63,915 bases of DNA. Origin: Paratrimastix pyriformis (taxonomy: Eukaryota > Preaxostyla > Paratrimastigidae). The number at the start of each line of letters is the position of its first letter. Positions within the stretch are counted from its first letter, which is position 1. Shown piece by piece: positions 33,601 to 42,584 of this stretch. A program made the translations under genes and the position numbers. The notes beneath the pieces are model-generated. The model made no database searches, was not told the DNA's origin, and saw nothing but the letters and a program-made list of their open reading frames with translations. The stretch is taken from NCBI GenBank assembly GCA_027972325.1, contig JAPMOS010000154.1:17501-81415 (forward strand). The letters are read 5' to 3'.

Positions 33601-33804
33601 CAGTGCGCGAGGGAGGTCACCGGCGGATGAAATGTTCATCCTGACCTGTGAGAGGCGCGCGGTCTTCTGTACCATGAGCTTGGGACGAAGGTGGATCAGA
33701 AGGGCTCGGCTAAAGGCGTCATTGGTGGTGGTGGGATCAAGCGCGAGAACCGAGCGGGCATACAACTGCACTTTGCTGCTTGCACATTGGAAGAAGGTGG
33801 GCAT
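30622..33804 (-). CDS. Gag-protease-RT-RNase H frame of Ty3 copy 2
   Basis: An open frame of 1060 codons. Residues about 1-200 are Gag capsid-like; a variant zinc knuckle (CVRCRQKHSEDAAHC) follows near 230. The aspartic protease site is VVDTGATASFVG. RT shows ADYTRLNQYV, FDLSAGYHQIAV and the catalytic YQDD, and RNase H starts with LKTDASGTGISAVL. The frame ends in the RNase H tail before the integrase region. It belongs to a retroelement fossil; a short upstream Gag portion lies at about 33.87-34.15 kb. Confidence 0.85.
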   Translation of the reverse strand: MPTFFQCASSKVQLYARSVLALDPTTTNDAFSRALLIHLRPKLMVQKTARLSQVRMNISSAGDLPRALAEFFEEFSSLCDHLDFPLGARPKAFAHALGPPLGPALLAEFYPGSNITLEQAYGGAAQLAQAFTESSRLMQLASTPTPSLPWQDPDIAAPVPARFPPRVPQPNPRPAFSPQPLFQRQPTPATTSTPTAPVLGKLSAAEYQQCQAEGRCVRCRQKHSEDAAHCPRFSSQPSPASSTIISAAPPPAAPPAPQTPAPSTAQPRYNFRPRPPHPGESARAAVIMPETTTPPFEASNPPVDVDPLVVPSDGNLTLREGALHLHIQHPCGPVDAVVDTGATASFVGYAYAKTLNLTPQPLTSPKRIRLADGKDTPVTHMTTITLQLTPDAPPTAIELLMWDSREPYLLLGTPALAGFNLDLSSPPAISYRGRPDEDEDDDCLNLLPIPEIVLREGTFPEGAAPIGPGQVPGPLESVPILPQRSLPSHEPSLPTAPGPPPSESPPAVGAAVECEDGMVCNPRAAQAVQQPPTEQPALPPATALDAPPESPREPSQQPFTLATSQQPTTTHHQRPDCSAPLSTTTPPAPLLSLPTSPVPDLPPTPCPVHPGVLTPEQRWVMAKLVFDNADLFGDIVPEAADLPAFSVELKPGTTPITQPPRRLPPDKAEFLRHALDALQEAQVIRPSESPWASPIVLAPKGHTFRLCADYTRLNQYVVRNAYPLPNIHELLAKFAGCPLLSHFDLSAGYHQIAVSPASVPVLAFTTPIGLFEYTKMPFGIATAAAHFEICMAQALSAEADISTYQDDISIHSTGFANFFATHTRFFAIVRRRKLRLKGPKCDIAPEELPFVGMLVSAGTVRIDPARTSAVAAMTSPTTREQLRSAMGFFTYFQNFLLDFATTSAPLWTTLHASSFTWTPEADRAFTTIKNQLAHNPDTLHHRDPDLPLILKTDASGTGISAVLIQLRDGQPEPITFLSRQLTTTERRLLTTTEAELLAIAWSMPRIRPYLRGPLTVETDHSNLLWARNSQNPKIQRWALCLNEHPCVIVHRPGKCNIADF

Positions 33805-34189
33805 GGTGACACGTGGATACTGAAATCTGTACTCATCAGTCTTGCGAAGGAAATCATGAACGGCATCAAATGTCAGCTCTTGGAGTTTTGGTGGTGTTGG
33901 AACGCCAACTTGGTGCGGAAGCGAAGCGATTGTGGAGATGAGAAGCGAAAGAGGATCAAGTGGAGGTTGCGGTTGAGAATGATCTTGAGACGAAGGTTGT
34001 TTTCGGGTTGTTGTTGAGGTTGCATTTCGGCTTGTTGTTGTGGCACAGGTGGAAGATAAGACGGAGCAGACGGGTCGAAACCTGAAGTTGTTGCGGAATC
34101 CCCAGACAGCATTTGCAAGAGTGAACCAAAGTGGTTGAGAGGTGAAGACATGTTGGATAATCGAAGGGAAACAAGAGCAGTAAATTTAC

Positions 34190-34290
34190 TGTTGCAGGAA
34201 CCGGTCGGGAGATGGGAAAAGGGGGAAGTGGTAGTTCGGGGTCGAACTCGGAGATCTTGGGTACCGGGGAGAGAAGGCTATCTCACAACA
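34190..34290 (-). repeat. 5' LTR of Ty3 copy 2 (101 bp)
   Basis: Partner of 28659-28760 with the same TG...CA ends, followed by the second GGAG at 34291-34294. Confidence 0.85.
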
Positions 34291-34878
34291 GGAGTGGGCG
34301 AAGCCAAACCGGACGCGGCCGGTGCAGGGAATGAAGGCGCAGCATGGAGTCGGTTTGGCGCTGAGGGGGACATGCAACTGAAGGAGCTGTTTATCATTGA
34401 GGAAGGGGGCTTCAGCTTCTGGCTGCCGAGCTTCTGGCGGACGGGGGAGAAAGGTGCGGGGAAGGCCCCGTTTGACGTGGGCATTCTGCTCTTCGAGAAC
34501 CAGCGGGCCCGAGCGAGATTCCCGATGGACCCAGCCCCCTTGTGGGCATTGGAGAACATGTTGCGAAAGGAGGCGGGAGCGCGAAGAGTGGAGGCTGACT
34601 ATGAGGGGCGTCCGAAGGAGGGCGAAGTGCTCTATAACTGGAGGGGGATTTCAGAAGGTGTGGTGAAGAAAGTTGCTGGGAGACTGCGAAGACGGTGCGG
34701 GCTTAGGGAAATCTACGCGAATGACTGCAGACTGGCAGCAGAGCTGGGGATTGTGGATGAAGAGACCCAGAAGGAGATTGGGAGCGAACTGGGTGGACTG
34801 CGGAGAACTATGCTTGTAGCGATCAAGCAGCGGAAGAAGAACGAGAAGAATGAGGAAGGGATGGACGAAGGGACGTAG
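34291..34878 (+). pseudogene. ORF2 C-terminal domain of LINE C
   Basis: LINE C resumes after the Ty3 element. The frame shows the distal Dam-like strand (APFDVGILLFEN) and the conserved C-terminal domain (ALENMLRKEAGARRVEADYE, AAELGIVDEETQKEIG) and ends in TAG at 34876-34878. It is intact over about 190 codons and close to the LINE B sequence. Confidence 0.8.
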
Positions 34879-34885
34879 TCCGAGT

Positions 34886-35036
34886 GTCGGCGGTGCCCGC
34901 CCCTTGTGGGCGCGCGCCGACCCATGGACCACTGTCTCGCGGGGAGGGCGGACCGGGAGGTCTATGTTACCCGCGGGCTTCGGCCCGATAACGGACTCGG
35001 CGTAAGCCGGGAAGTATCACACACACACACACACAC
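34886..35036 (+). other. Structured 3' end and (CA)n tail of LINE C
   Basis: The long hairpin is at 34886-34921 (inner stem changed to GCCCGCCCC/GGGCGCGC relative to B), the UUCG hairpin at 34974-34987 and the GNRA hairpin at 34996-35011 (loop GTAA), then GGGAAGTAT and CA repeat at 35019-35036. Confidence 0.75.
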
Positions 35037-35047
35037 GGTTGCGAGGA
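35037..35047 (+). repeat. Target-site duplication of LINE C, right copy
   Basis: GGTTGCGAGGA, matching 23015-23025. The DIRS-like element resumes here. Confidence 0.9.
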
Positions 35048-36528
35048 TGAGCTCGACTTTTTTCCTTGCAAAAGTGAGGGAAGAGTGCTCAAAGACACAG
35101 GCTTTGGAATCTTTTCCAAACAAATTACTGGCAAAACTGGACGCGTTGAAAGCGCTACAGGCGCCCTCAAGGGCGTCTGCCCTCGATACTATCGAACATG
35201 GGTTCAAAGTGCGGAAAGAGGTGATACCAGACAAACCTTTTTTTCCAGCACTTCGCCCGCTGGCACTCACGGCTCAAGCAGCGCAGGCTGTAGCCCTAGA
35301 GATTGCCGAAATGGTAGATCTGGGAGCGGCCAAAGAAGTGCCGCGGGAAACGCCTGGGCTCCTAGTGCAGCAGTTATTTGCTGTCACGAAGCCAGATGGA
35401 ACTTACAGACCTATACTGGACTGCCGGCCATCAAATCAATTCGTGGCGGATGTCCATTTCAAAATGGAGGGCATACACGATGCCCTCCTGTTGATGGCCA
35501 AAGGCGACTTTATGAGCAAACTCGACTTACGGAAAGCCTACTGGCATCTGCGCGTCGAGGAACATTCCCAGCATCTCCTGGCCTTCCAATGGCAGGACCG
35601 ATTCTTCGTGTCCCTTGCTATGCCGTTTGGAACAAAGTTAGCGCCATTCACATTCACGAAGGTCCTCAGACCAGTGATAGAGGAACTTCGGCGCAAAGGC
35701 GTCAGGTGTGTACTTACCTGGACGACTTAATTATTCTCGCCGGCAGCCGCGAGGAGTCCCAGCTTCACACCCTTTGGGCTGTGCAGCTGTTCGTCAAACT
35801 CGGGTTCACAATATCCGAGAAAAAATGTGTGTTCGTGGGAACACAGAAAATTGTTTTCTGGGGTTCGTCCTCGACTCCAACAAGATGACAATCTCATTGC
35901 CACCCGAGAGGGTGGAGAGCATCCTGTCACTGTTGGGACAGGTCAGGGGCAGGCCGTCAATCTCGACAGCCCTTCTGGCCCGACTGGTGGGTTGTTTGGT
36001 TGCCACCAGACCGGCGATCGAGCCGGCACACCTCCACCTGTTCCACTTGAACCGTTGCAAGGCGCGGGCCGTGCAGAGGTCGGGTTGGGACGGGACGAGC
36101 CTGCTCAGCAGCGAGGCTCTGGACGAGGTGGAGTGGTGGGTTCAGAACCTCCCGTTGAACGGGATGGCTTCGACGGACCCTCGGCCCACCAGGACCCTCC
36201 ATACCGATGCCAGCAACCTGGCATGGGGGGCAGCGCTGGAAATGTCACCCAAGCCTTTGGAGGCGAGGGGTTTCTGGAGGCAGGCCCTCCAGGAGACCGA
36301 CAAGCACATCAACTGGCGCGAACTTGCGGCACTCCTGTGGGCGCTCCGTGCGTTCCGCGAACACCTCCCTCGGGGGACGGTGGTTCGCTGGCAGAGCGAC
36401 TCGACCGTTGCGGTGGCGACGGTGAGGAACTGGAACACGGGGAGCAAGGCCATTGTTCCAGGGTTTCTGTCGACGCTGCAGACAATGAGAATTCTATAGA
36501 AAAAAGCACGAAGCTCGCCGCCTCATGA
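35047..36528 (+). pseudogene. RT and RNase H part of the DIRS-like element
   Basis: The first frame (to 35730) has LFAVTKPDGTYRPILDCR, FMSKLDLRKAYWHLRV and MPFGTKLAPFTFTKVL. A YLDDLIIL catalytic box follows at about 35710-35735, and a DIRS-type RNase H (TLHTDASNLAWGAAL, HINWRELAALLWAL, WQSDSTVAVATV) lies at about 36190-36420. The INWRE box after RT is typical of DIRS/Ngaro elements. The sequence ends in the RNase H without the expected tyrosine recombinase or methyltransferase genes. It is broken. Confidence 0.7.
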
Positions 36529-36728
36529 GCGCCCGCGGGTTTTCATGAACAGGCGGCCCTCCCTCTTCATCCCCCGATGACGAATGACTGAAGGTCGGCC
36601 ATGATCATTCCGTGGGACACCCCTCCCCAAAATTCCTATTCATAGAACCAGCGACAACCACCTGTTCTGTTTTGTATGACAGCAACAGAACATAGAAGAC
36701 ATCAATGCAAAACATGATCGAATTCCCC

Positions 36729-36791
36729 GGTGGGGTCGGTGGGGTCGGTGGGGTCGGTGGGGTCGGTGGGGTCGCTGGGGTCGCTGGGGTC
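36729..36791. repeat. 9-bp tandem repeat, seven units
   Basis: GGTGGGGTC is repeated five times, then GCTGGGGTC twice. Read on the minus strand it encodes DPT/DPS repeats at the end of a small frame (36702-36917). Confidence 0.85.
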
Positions 36792-36913
36792 GAAGGCGGC
36801 CATCAATAAGTCATCGAGGCTGGGGCCAGCCGCAATGTCATCGTTGGTTCCAGCGAGGGAACCGAAGTCCAGAGGAGGCGGGATCAGGGGTTGAAGAGAA
36901 GGCTCGGGTTCCG

Positions 36914-39900
36914 TCACAGGTGCGTGAGGAGGGTGGGAGGAGGAGCAAGAATGGTCTCGGGTGGAGAGGGCTCGTCCGCAGGCTTGACCATGTGGAGGTC
37001 CCAGTCATCCACCGCCGGTGCGCGCACGTTGCAAAGATCGTCTTCATCACGCTGCAGGGGAGGATGCTCGTCCGTTACGATGGGGAAGAGCACGCGGGGC
37101 TCGTGGGCCCCCAACATACTGATGACGGCCGGGTCAGAGTCGATGAGGTCGACCCTGGTGCCCGTGGCTTCAGCAGCGCGCAGTGCTGGACAGCACCCGC
37201 AGAAAGGGTCGAGAACCGGCCCCGGCCCGGCATACCGCCGGAACAAGTAGACATACAGGTCCGCCGGCTTGGCCCACTTGGCCTGGCCCTGCTCGTGCCG
37301 TATGAAGACCACGTTGGTGCGCGAGGTCATTTTCTGATTCAGGGCCGCCAGGGGAGCACTGGCCGAGGGGCAGCACGTTCGGAAGGACCAGTTCGAGCTT
37401 TGCGGCCTGCGTTGGTGAAGACCGCCATCGTGAGAGTAGCCTCTTCCAGATGGCCACGGAATCCGGGGAGGGCCGCGGAGTAGCTTCCTCAAGGTAATCT
37501 GAAGAAAGAAGAGTGGGTGTGGGTGGTGAGCAGGCCAAAAACAAGGGGGCACTAGCGAACAGACTCGACCAGATTCCATGGAGCCGGTGATGCTCCAACC
37601 AGCCGAAGGATTCCAGATGGACGGTCCAATGGAGTTGGATGTTCTCCTCCGTGTCCATAATCAGTATCGTTCCCCCGGACTGCACGAGTGTGGTCAGTTG
37701 TTGACTCACATCCTCGTAGTCCGGGGCCTTGTCCTGGGGTCTCCGGTGACACCCCACGGGGCGTCGACGACGGCTAACGAATAGCGCGTCTAAGGAGGAA
37801 TGTTGGTTGACGTGAACGGAGAGGGCAACGGCAGACAGGTGTGGGGCCGTGTGCGCCGCCGGAGAGGGCATGCTCGGCCGAACAGCAGTACATGCGGGCC
37901 AGCGACTGCCCCGGGGGACAACTTCGGCCTTTGGGTGTCGGTCGCAGTGCGGGGCCGGCACGAGACGACGAGTGCGTTCCCCTCCTTTGCGGGAGGCCTT
38001 GGCTGTCGAGGCACTCGGGTTGGCCTCTTCCCTGGTCGGGGCTGGCTGGGCCTCGGGCGCCGGCGCCGGGCGTTGGTCGGGCTGGGGTGGTGGGAGTGGG
38101 GCGGCGCGAACTTCCAACTCTTCTTCGTCGACTTGCTCGTCCTCGAGAGCAAGCGCGCTCGGCAAGTTCGCTGCTTGAGGACGCTTGCGCGCTGCTTCCC
38201 GTGCTGGGCCGATCGTGGGCTCGACGGACTTGGCCACCAGGGCGGACACATCGACCTCGCGCTCCAGCCGCTCCTGGCGCTCGTGCTCCCGAGCCTCTCG
38301 TAAATTTCGGTCAATTGTTTTCAACAATTTCATCTCACGCCGGGGATGCTCGTGTTCGGCAGTGAGTTTCTCGACCAGCCCGGTGAGTTTGGTGTTGATC
38401 AGGTAGCGTCTTGTCCCATGGGGCAGTCTTGCGTAGCTGAAGGCCATCCAGTAGCCGACGGCAAGCTCGTAGGGCGTCGGCGGCCGGCCCAACTCGCCGG
38501 GCAGGTGGGGACCGTCGAAGATGTTGAGGTCCAGAATGTAGTTCGGGAGGTGCACAAGGTCGTCCCAATTCAGGCCGGAAAAGGGACATCCGACGGCACC
38601 CAGCTCCTCGGAGTACTCGGGGAGTACGGGATGTCCGAGCTTGGTGGGGAGAGGGCGGACGAGCAGGGGTTGAAGTACTCGAATTCGGGGAGCTGGAAGA
38701 GCTTCCCCAAAGGATCTTCCTGGTGGGCTCGTCGGGCGGGAGGAGGAGTAGTGGGTGCGGCTCGTGCCTTGCCAAGGCAGCTTCGTCGTGGCGGGCCATC
38801 AGAAGCCATGCCTGCTCCGCCTGCCTGATGGGAAGCTTGAACTTTGGCAGATCCGGGGTGGCAAGGGTCGAGCCGTTGAAGTCGGGTTGCAACATTCTCG
38901 CAATAAGGAACTGGTTGAACAACACGTCCTTGGTCTGTGCGAAGTGAGATGCAGCGTGAAAAAACCGAAGGGCACAGACCTCGAAAATTCTCCAGAGGTT
39001 GCTTCGTGTCAAGTGGGACTGGATGGGGGTTTGCGAAAGGGCAGTGAGCTGTTCCACGCTGCACAGGCCAACTATTTTGGTCAGCCTAAAATTCAGGGAT
39101 GAATGATATTCCTGAACCCGAGGGGCCGGGGCAGACTTGATATAGGCGTCCTTCGAATCGGGGAAGTGAAGGGCCTTGAGGGCCGGCTTCAGGCGGGCGG
39201 GCAGGTCGGGATTGGTCAAAGAATACAGCTGGGGGGCCTGGAATGAACGAGGAAAATGCAGGGACCGGAGAAGGACAAATCGACAGACCCGCAGGGCGGC
39301 CCTCTTGACATTAAGGAGTACGTCATAGCCGGACGACCCGAATGAGTCGTCCGCGGTCATCGCATTGCACGTTGCCTGGAAAACCAGGAGGGCATCCTCG
39401 TCCATATTTTCCAAAAGCACGACGTTGACCAGCTCGTTGGCCAGGTGCTGAACAAATGATGTGTTGTGGGCCCCGAACCAGGAAAACGGAAGAAGCAGAC
39501 GTTTTGACCTTGGGATACTCTTTGTTGAGGTTCACCGCAAGGTCACGCAACTCTTGTCGCTCGTCCTGGGTGATGTGGGCCGGCAGCTCGGACACTCGAT
39601 TGGGATCGACGATTAACCGAGCGACCGCATAACTGAATGGCACACGAATGAAGGGAGGAATTCACAACCAAGTGCCGACAGACCGATGGGAGCCATCAAC
39701 AACCTCGAAACGCTCACCAGCTGCCGCCTTTTGGACACTGAGAGAAAACAAGGCGGCCCAGCCAAACTGGTGGAAATATCCGAAGATTGCTTTCATGCGG
39801 TCGCATGAAAGCGGCCGGGCCGGGTTGGGGCAGGGGTCAATCAGGGCCAGGGGGAGTTGGGCTCGTTGACAGGGTGTTTGAGACAGTACGACGTCCAGCA

Positions 39901-39960
39901 GGCCGGCCCCATCCCTATGACCCGATGCGAGAAAGACAGAGAGTGAGGATCATCGCATAT
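36914..39960 (-). pseudogene. ParB-like and DNA adenine methyltransferase gene, disrupted or spliced
   Basis: On the minus strand the N-terminal part (about 39.9-39.55 kb) resembles a ParB/sulfiredoxin-fold domain: LALIDPCPNPARPL, FHQFGWAALFSL, FEVVDGSHR. A helical middle domain (38.4-39.4 kb) is not recognised. The C-terminal part has a methyltransferase motif IV-like box (VVDAPWGVT, about 37.76 kb), a strand after GGTILIMD, and at 37.18-37.3 kb a KPADLYVYLF...VLDPFCG segment, i.e. motifs X and I. That order is the circularly permuted beta class of N6/N4 methyltransferases. ParB-methylase fusions are common in phages and mobile elements. The frame is interrupted about four times. One interruption (about 37.50-37.57 kb) has a pyrimidine tract and CAG like an intron end, so some may be introns. 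Confidence 0.55.
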
Positions 39961-40084
39961 TCTCAAGAAAGAAACAAAGAAACAAAAAACAACAAAATAT
40001 ATATGTTTACTTGCGTGCTGTTTGGAGGATATAGCCAACGAGGAAGTGTACGGACTCTAGGAGCTTGCGGCTCGGGCCTGTCAG

Positions 40085-40750
40085 TTGACCCTGGTCACCG
40101 GGGGCGGGCTCCTCGGTGGCCTGGCGGTGCCGCTTGATCTTGGCCTTGGTCTCGTCGTCGCCCGAGGAGACCTCGATCTCGTCGCCGTGGGCGTGCTTCT
40201 TCTCGGGCCGCTTCTTCTCCCGCTGGGCCTCGTCCTGATCGGCCTCGGCCTCGGCCTCGTCCGACTCAGGCTCAGGCCGTTGCAGTTTGCCGCGGCCGGG
40301 GCGGCGGGGCCGGGCCAGGTACCTTCTTGGGCACCTCCTCCTTGACGGGGGCCTTCTTGGGCTCCTTCTTGGGCTCCTTCCTCGAGGCGATGGGCTTGGG
40401 GGGACTGGGAACGTCGTCGTCGAGGATCCTAAATACAGAAGGCATGAGGTGAAAAAACAAAAGTCGACTCAGGGTCCAGACTTGATGGGGGCGGCTGCGT
40501 TGGGGGCGGTGGCGGGGGCGGTGGCGGGGCGGCATGCGCGGCGGCGCGGGCGGCGCGGGCAAAGGCGGCGGCCGCAGCTGCGGCGGCGGGGGTGGCGGGG
40601 GCGGCGGGGGCGGCGGGGACAGCGGGTGCCGCCGGGGCCTTGTGCTCCACTGGCAAGCCATGCTCATCCAGCGGGGTGGAAGGCCTCCGCGGGCCTGGCA
40701 TCCCCGGGGCAGCGGGAACGCCTCCCACGGATGCCGTCGGTCGGGTGCTA
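40085..40750 (-). other. Low-complexity hypothetical gene, possibly two exons
   Basis: A minus frame from 40728 is Ala/Pro-rich (MGGVPAAPGMPGPRRP, then poly-Ala and poly-Pro coded by GCG/GGC triplets). After a gap with a TTCTGTATTTAG-like 3' splice site near 40436 comes a Lys/Pro/Glu-rich frame (RILDDDVPSPPKP, KEPKKEPKKAPVKEEV) and, in the next frame, an acidic-basic tail (EPESDEAEAEADQDEAQ, EKKRPEKKHAHGDE). No domain is recognised; protein status rests on bias and the splice-like signal only. Confidence 0.3.
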
Positions 40751-40751
40751 G

Positions 40752-41156
40752 TCAGCGGAAGTGAGGGCGGGAGCGGACAGGTGCGGCAAACCTGGACGGG
40801 CTGCTGGGCGATCCCTCCTCAGAGAGTCCCCGAGTCGGCGAAAGGATCATTCGGGTTCTGGTGGTAGTCGTCGGCCCCCGGGGGTCGAGGGGCGCGGTGA
40901 TGACGTCGACCTCGTGCTCTATAATTTGGAGCTGCACCGTGAGGGGCATGGCTCCAGCCAGCCAGTTTTTCATCGATATGGCGATGAAAGCTGAGAAGAA
41001 AAAGATGAGGATCAGAAGAATCAAGAATGCAGACCGGTTGAGGATCTGGTGAATGGGCTCATCGGTGGGAGGAGTCTCCTGATCCTCCGGTTCAGGTAGG
41101 CCACGGCCTCTTGCACCGAATCGAACTGGCTGTAGTCAACGTCTGCGAACATCTTG
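40752..41156 (-). pseudogene. Small membrane protein, frame broken or spliced
   Basis: On the minus strand the reading starts at MFADVDYSQFDSVQEAVAYL (about 41156) and, after a change of frame, continues as DQETPPTDEPIHQILN, a single strong membrane span (LILLILIFFFSAFIAI) and a polar tail (SMKNWLAGAMPLTVQLQIIE). A short cytosolic or lumenal head, one transmembrane helix and about 60 further residues are expected. No family is recognised. Confidence 0.4.
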
Positions 41157-41315
41157 ACTGCGGGAAATAGTGTTCACACACCAGGGTAAGGTCGACATTT
41201 TCAAATTTAGGACCTTTCAGGGTTTCGTTTTCTGCACATGCATGTCGAAAGTCGCCCCCCGCTGTGGCTCCCCTCAACCCCAGTTCTCACGAAAGACTTT
41301 CCGCATAGCCCCCTG

Positions 41316-42078
41316 GAGCAACCAGACGCGATCCCCTTTTCCGTTTTCTGTCCCTTTCGACATACATATGTATGTGGACCGTGACCCTCGAAGTGCCTCC
41401 GCTCAACCCCAAGGACCACGAATACCCGTCCGAATAGCCCACAGAAGCAACCACACGCGATCCCTGACTCTCTGCCCTTTTCCGTTTTCTGCCCCTTTCG
41501 ACATACATATGTATGTGGACCCTGACCCTCGAAGTGCCTCCGCTCAACCCCAATGACCCCCAATACCCGTCCGAATAGCCCACAGAAGCAACCACACGCG
41601 ATCCCTGACTCTCTGCCCTTTTCCGTTTTCTGCCCCTTTCGACATACATATGTATGTGGACCCTGACCCTCGAAGTGCCTCCGCTCAACCCCAATACCCG
41701 TCCGAATAGCCCACAGAAGCAACCACACGCGATCCCTGACTCTCTGCCCTTTTCCGTTTTCTGCCCCTTTCGACATACAACCTGACCACTCGAAGTGCCT
41801 CCGCTCAACCCCAATACCCGTCCGAATAGCCCACAGAAGCAACCACGCGATCCTGACTCTCTGCCCTTTTCCGTTTCTGCCCTTTCGACATACACATGTA
41901 TGTGGACCCTGACCCTCCCGAAGTGCCTCCGCTCAACCCCAATACCCGTCCGAATACCCACAGAAGCAACCACACGCGATCCCTGACTCTCTGCCCTTTT
42001 CCGTTTTCTGCCCCTTTCGACATACATATGTATGTGGACCCTGACCCTCGAAGTGCCTCCCCGAAGTCCAAACCTCCA
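41316..42078. repeat. Tandem repeat of about 115-141 bp with a palindromic core
   Basis: Roughly six units share CCCTTTCGACATACATATG and CGAAGTGCCTCCGCTCAACC. Unit starts measured at the CATAC core are 41361, 41502, 41643, 41774, 41889 and 42021, giving spacings of 141, 141, 131, 115 and 132. Most carry the perfect palindrome CATACATATGTATG; one unit (41774) has lost it. Two more copies of the palindrome occur outside the array at 42333 and 42466, in otherwise different sequence. Confidence 0.85.
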
Positions 42079-42584
42079 GACTCCTCTATCAAGATTGAAT
42101 TATCGTGTCCAAAACCGTTTTCCTTCCTTCCCGCACCAAACCCATTTGACAGACTGACGAAGCTTAACAAAAGGGACAGACTCTATTACCCACCGCTCTT
42201 CCGTTTCTTCCTTTGCGCAAGGCTCGCGTGAGCTTCAACAGAACAAAGAACTCTCTCCGATTGATTTTCTCGAGTGATTTAGCCACTTGAGCAGAGACTA
42301 TTGCCTTGATTCGTTTCTCTCCCCCCTTTTCACATACATATGTATGGAAACGGACCCGCCCGAGGTAACCCCAAATCACGCGAAATGCCTTACGAAATGG
42401 TCTCCTCCCACGCAACCGAGTCGTCATTCCTGACGATTTGCCTTTCTCGCTTCTCACCCTTTCCACATACATATGTATGTGGAATGATCTAAACAACCAG
42501 ACGCGATCTCTGACTGTCTGCACAAACAGGCCCACAGCTAACAGTGGATATCACCCGGGTAAGGTCCACACTTTTCCCGCCAAA

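Larger units (their letters stand above)
28659..34290 (-). mobile_element. Ty3/gypsy chromovirus fossil, copy 2 (near complete)
   Basis: A 5.63-kb element with both LTRs, a GGAG target duplication and all expected parts in order on the minus strand: Gag, protease, RT, RNase H, integrase, chromodomain. The LTRs differ by only about three to four positions in 102, so the insertion is fairly recent. It looks almost whole, with about three breaks. It is inserted in LINE C between the Dam-like domain and the C-terminal domain. Confidence 0.9.
23026..35036 (+). mobile_element. LINE C, 5'-truncated, with two elements inserted in it
   Basis: This third member of the LINE A/B family is cut at the start of the APE domain and flanked by an 11-bp target duplication. 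Its own sequence covers 23026-25394, 26076-28658 and 34291-35036, about 5.7 kb in total. The gaps are the 681-bp inverted-repeat element and the Ty3 element. It ends with the same hairpins and an 18-nt CA tail. Because the flanking DIRS sequence has no CA repeat at the target, the tail belongs to the LINE. Confidence 0.9.
21724..36528 (+). mobile_element. DIRS-like retroelement fossil, split by LINE C
   Basis: The left part (21724-23025) holds a Gag-like frame and the right part (35037-36528) holds RT and RNase H. Both lie on the plus strand and are joined by the target duplication GGTTGCGAGGA that flanks LINE C. The RT is of the DIRS/Ngaro kind. The tyrosine recombinase and both ends of the element are not seen, so it is incomplete, with roughly three breaks besides the LINE insertion. 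It is older than LINE C. Confidence 0.65.

Noticed and set aside
36702-36917. Separate gene for a DPT-repeat protein
   Set aside because: It consists mostly of the 9-bp tandem repeat and a short tail next to the methyltransferase gene end; no start or independent support.
39560-39760. Stop codon reassignment (TGA read through) in the ParB-like gene
   Set aside because: One in-frame TGA in a gene that is interrupted elsewhere is weak evidence; other genes in the window use TGA as a normal end.
41316-42078. CRISPR array
   Set aside because: The units are direct tandem repeats of 115-141 bp with no unique spacers, in eukaryotic DNA without cas genes.
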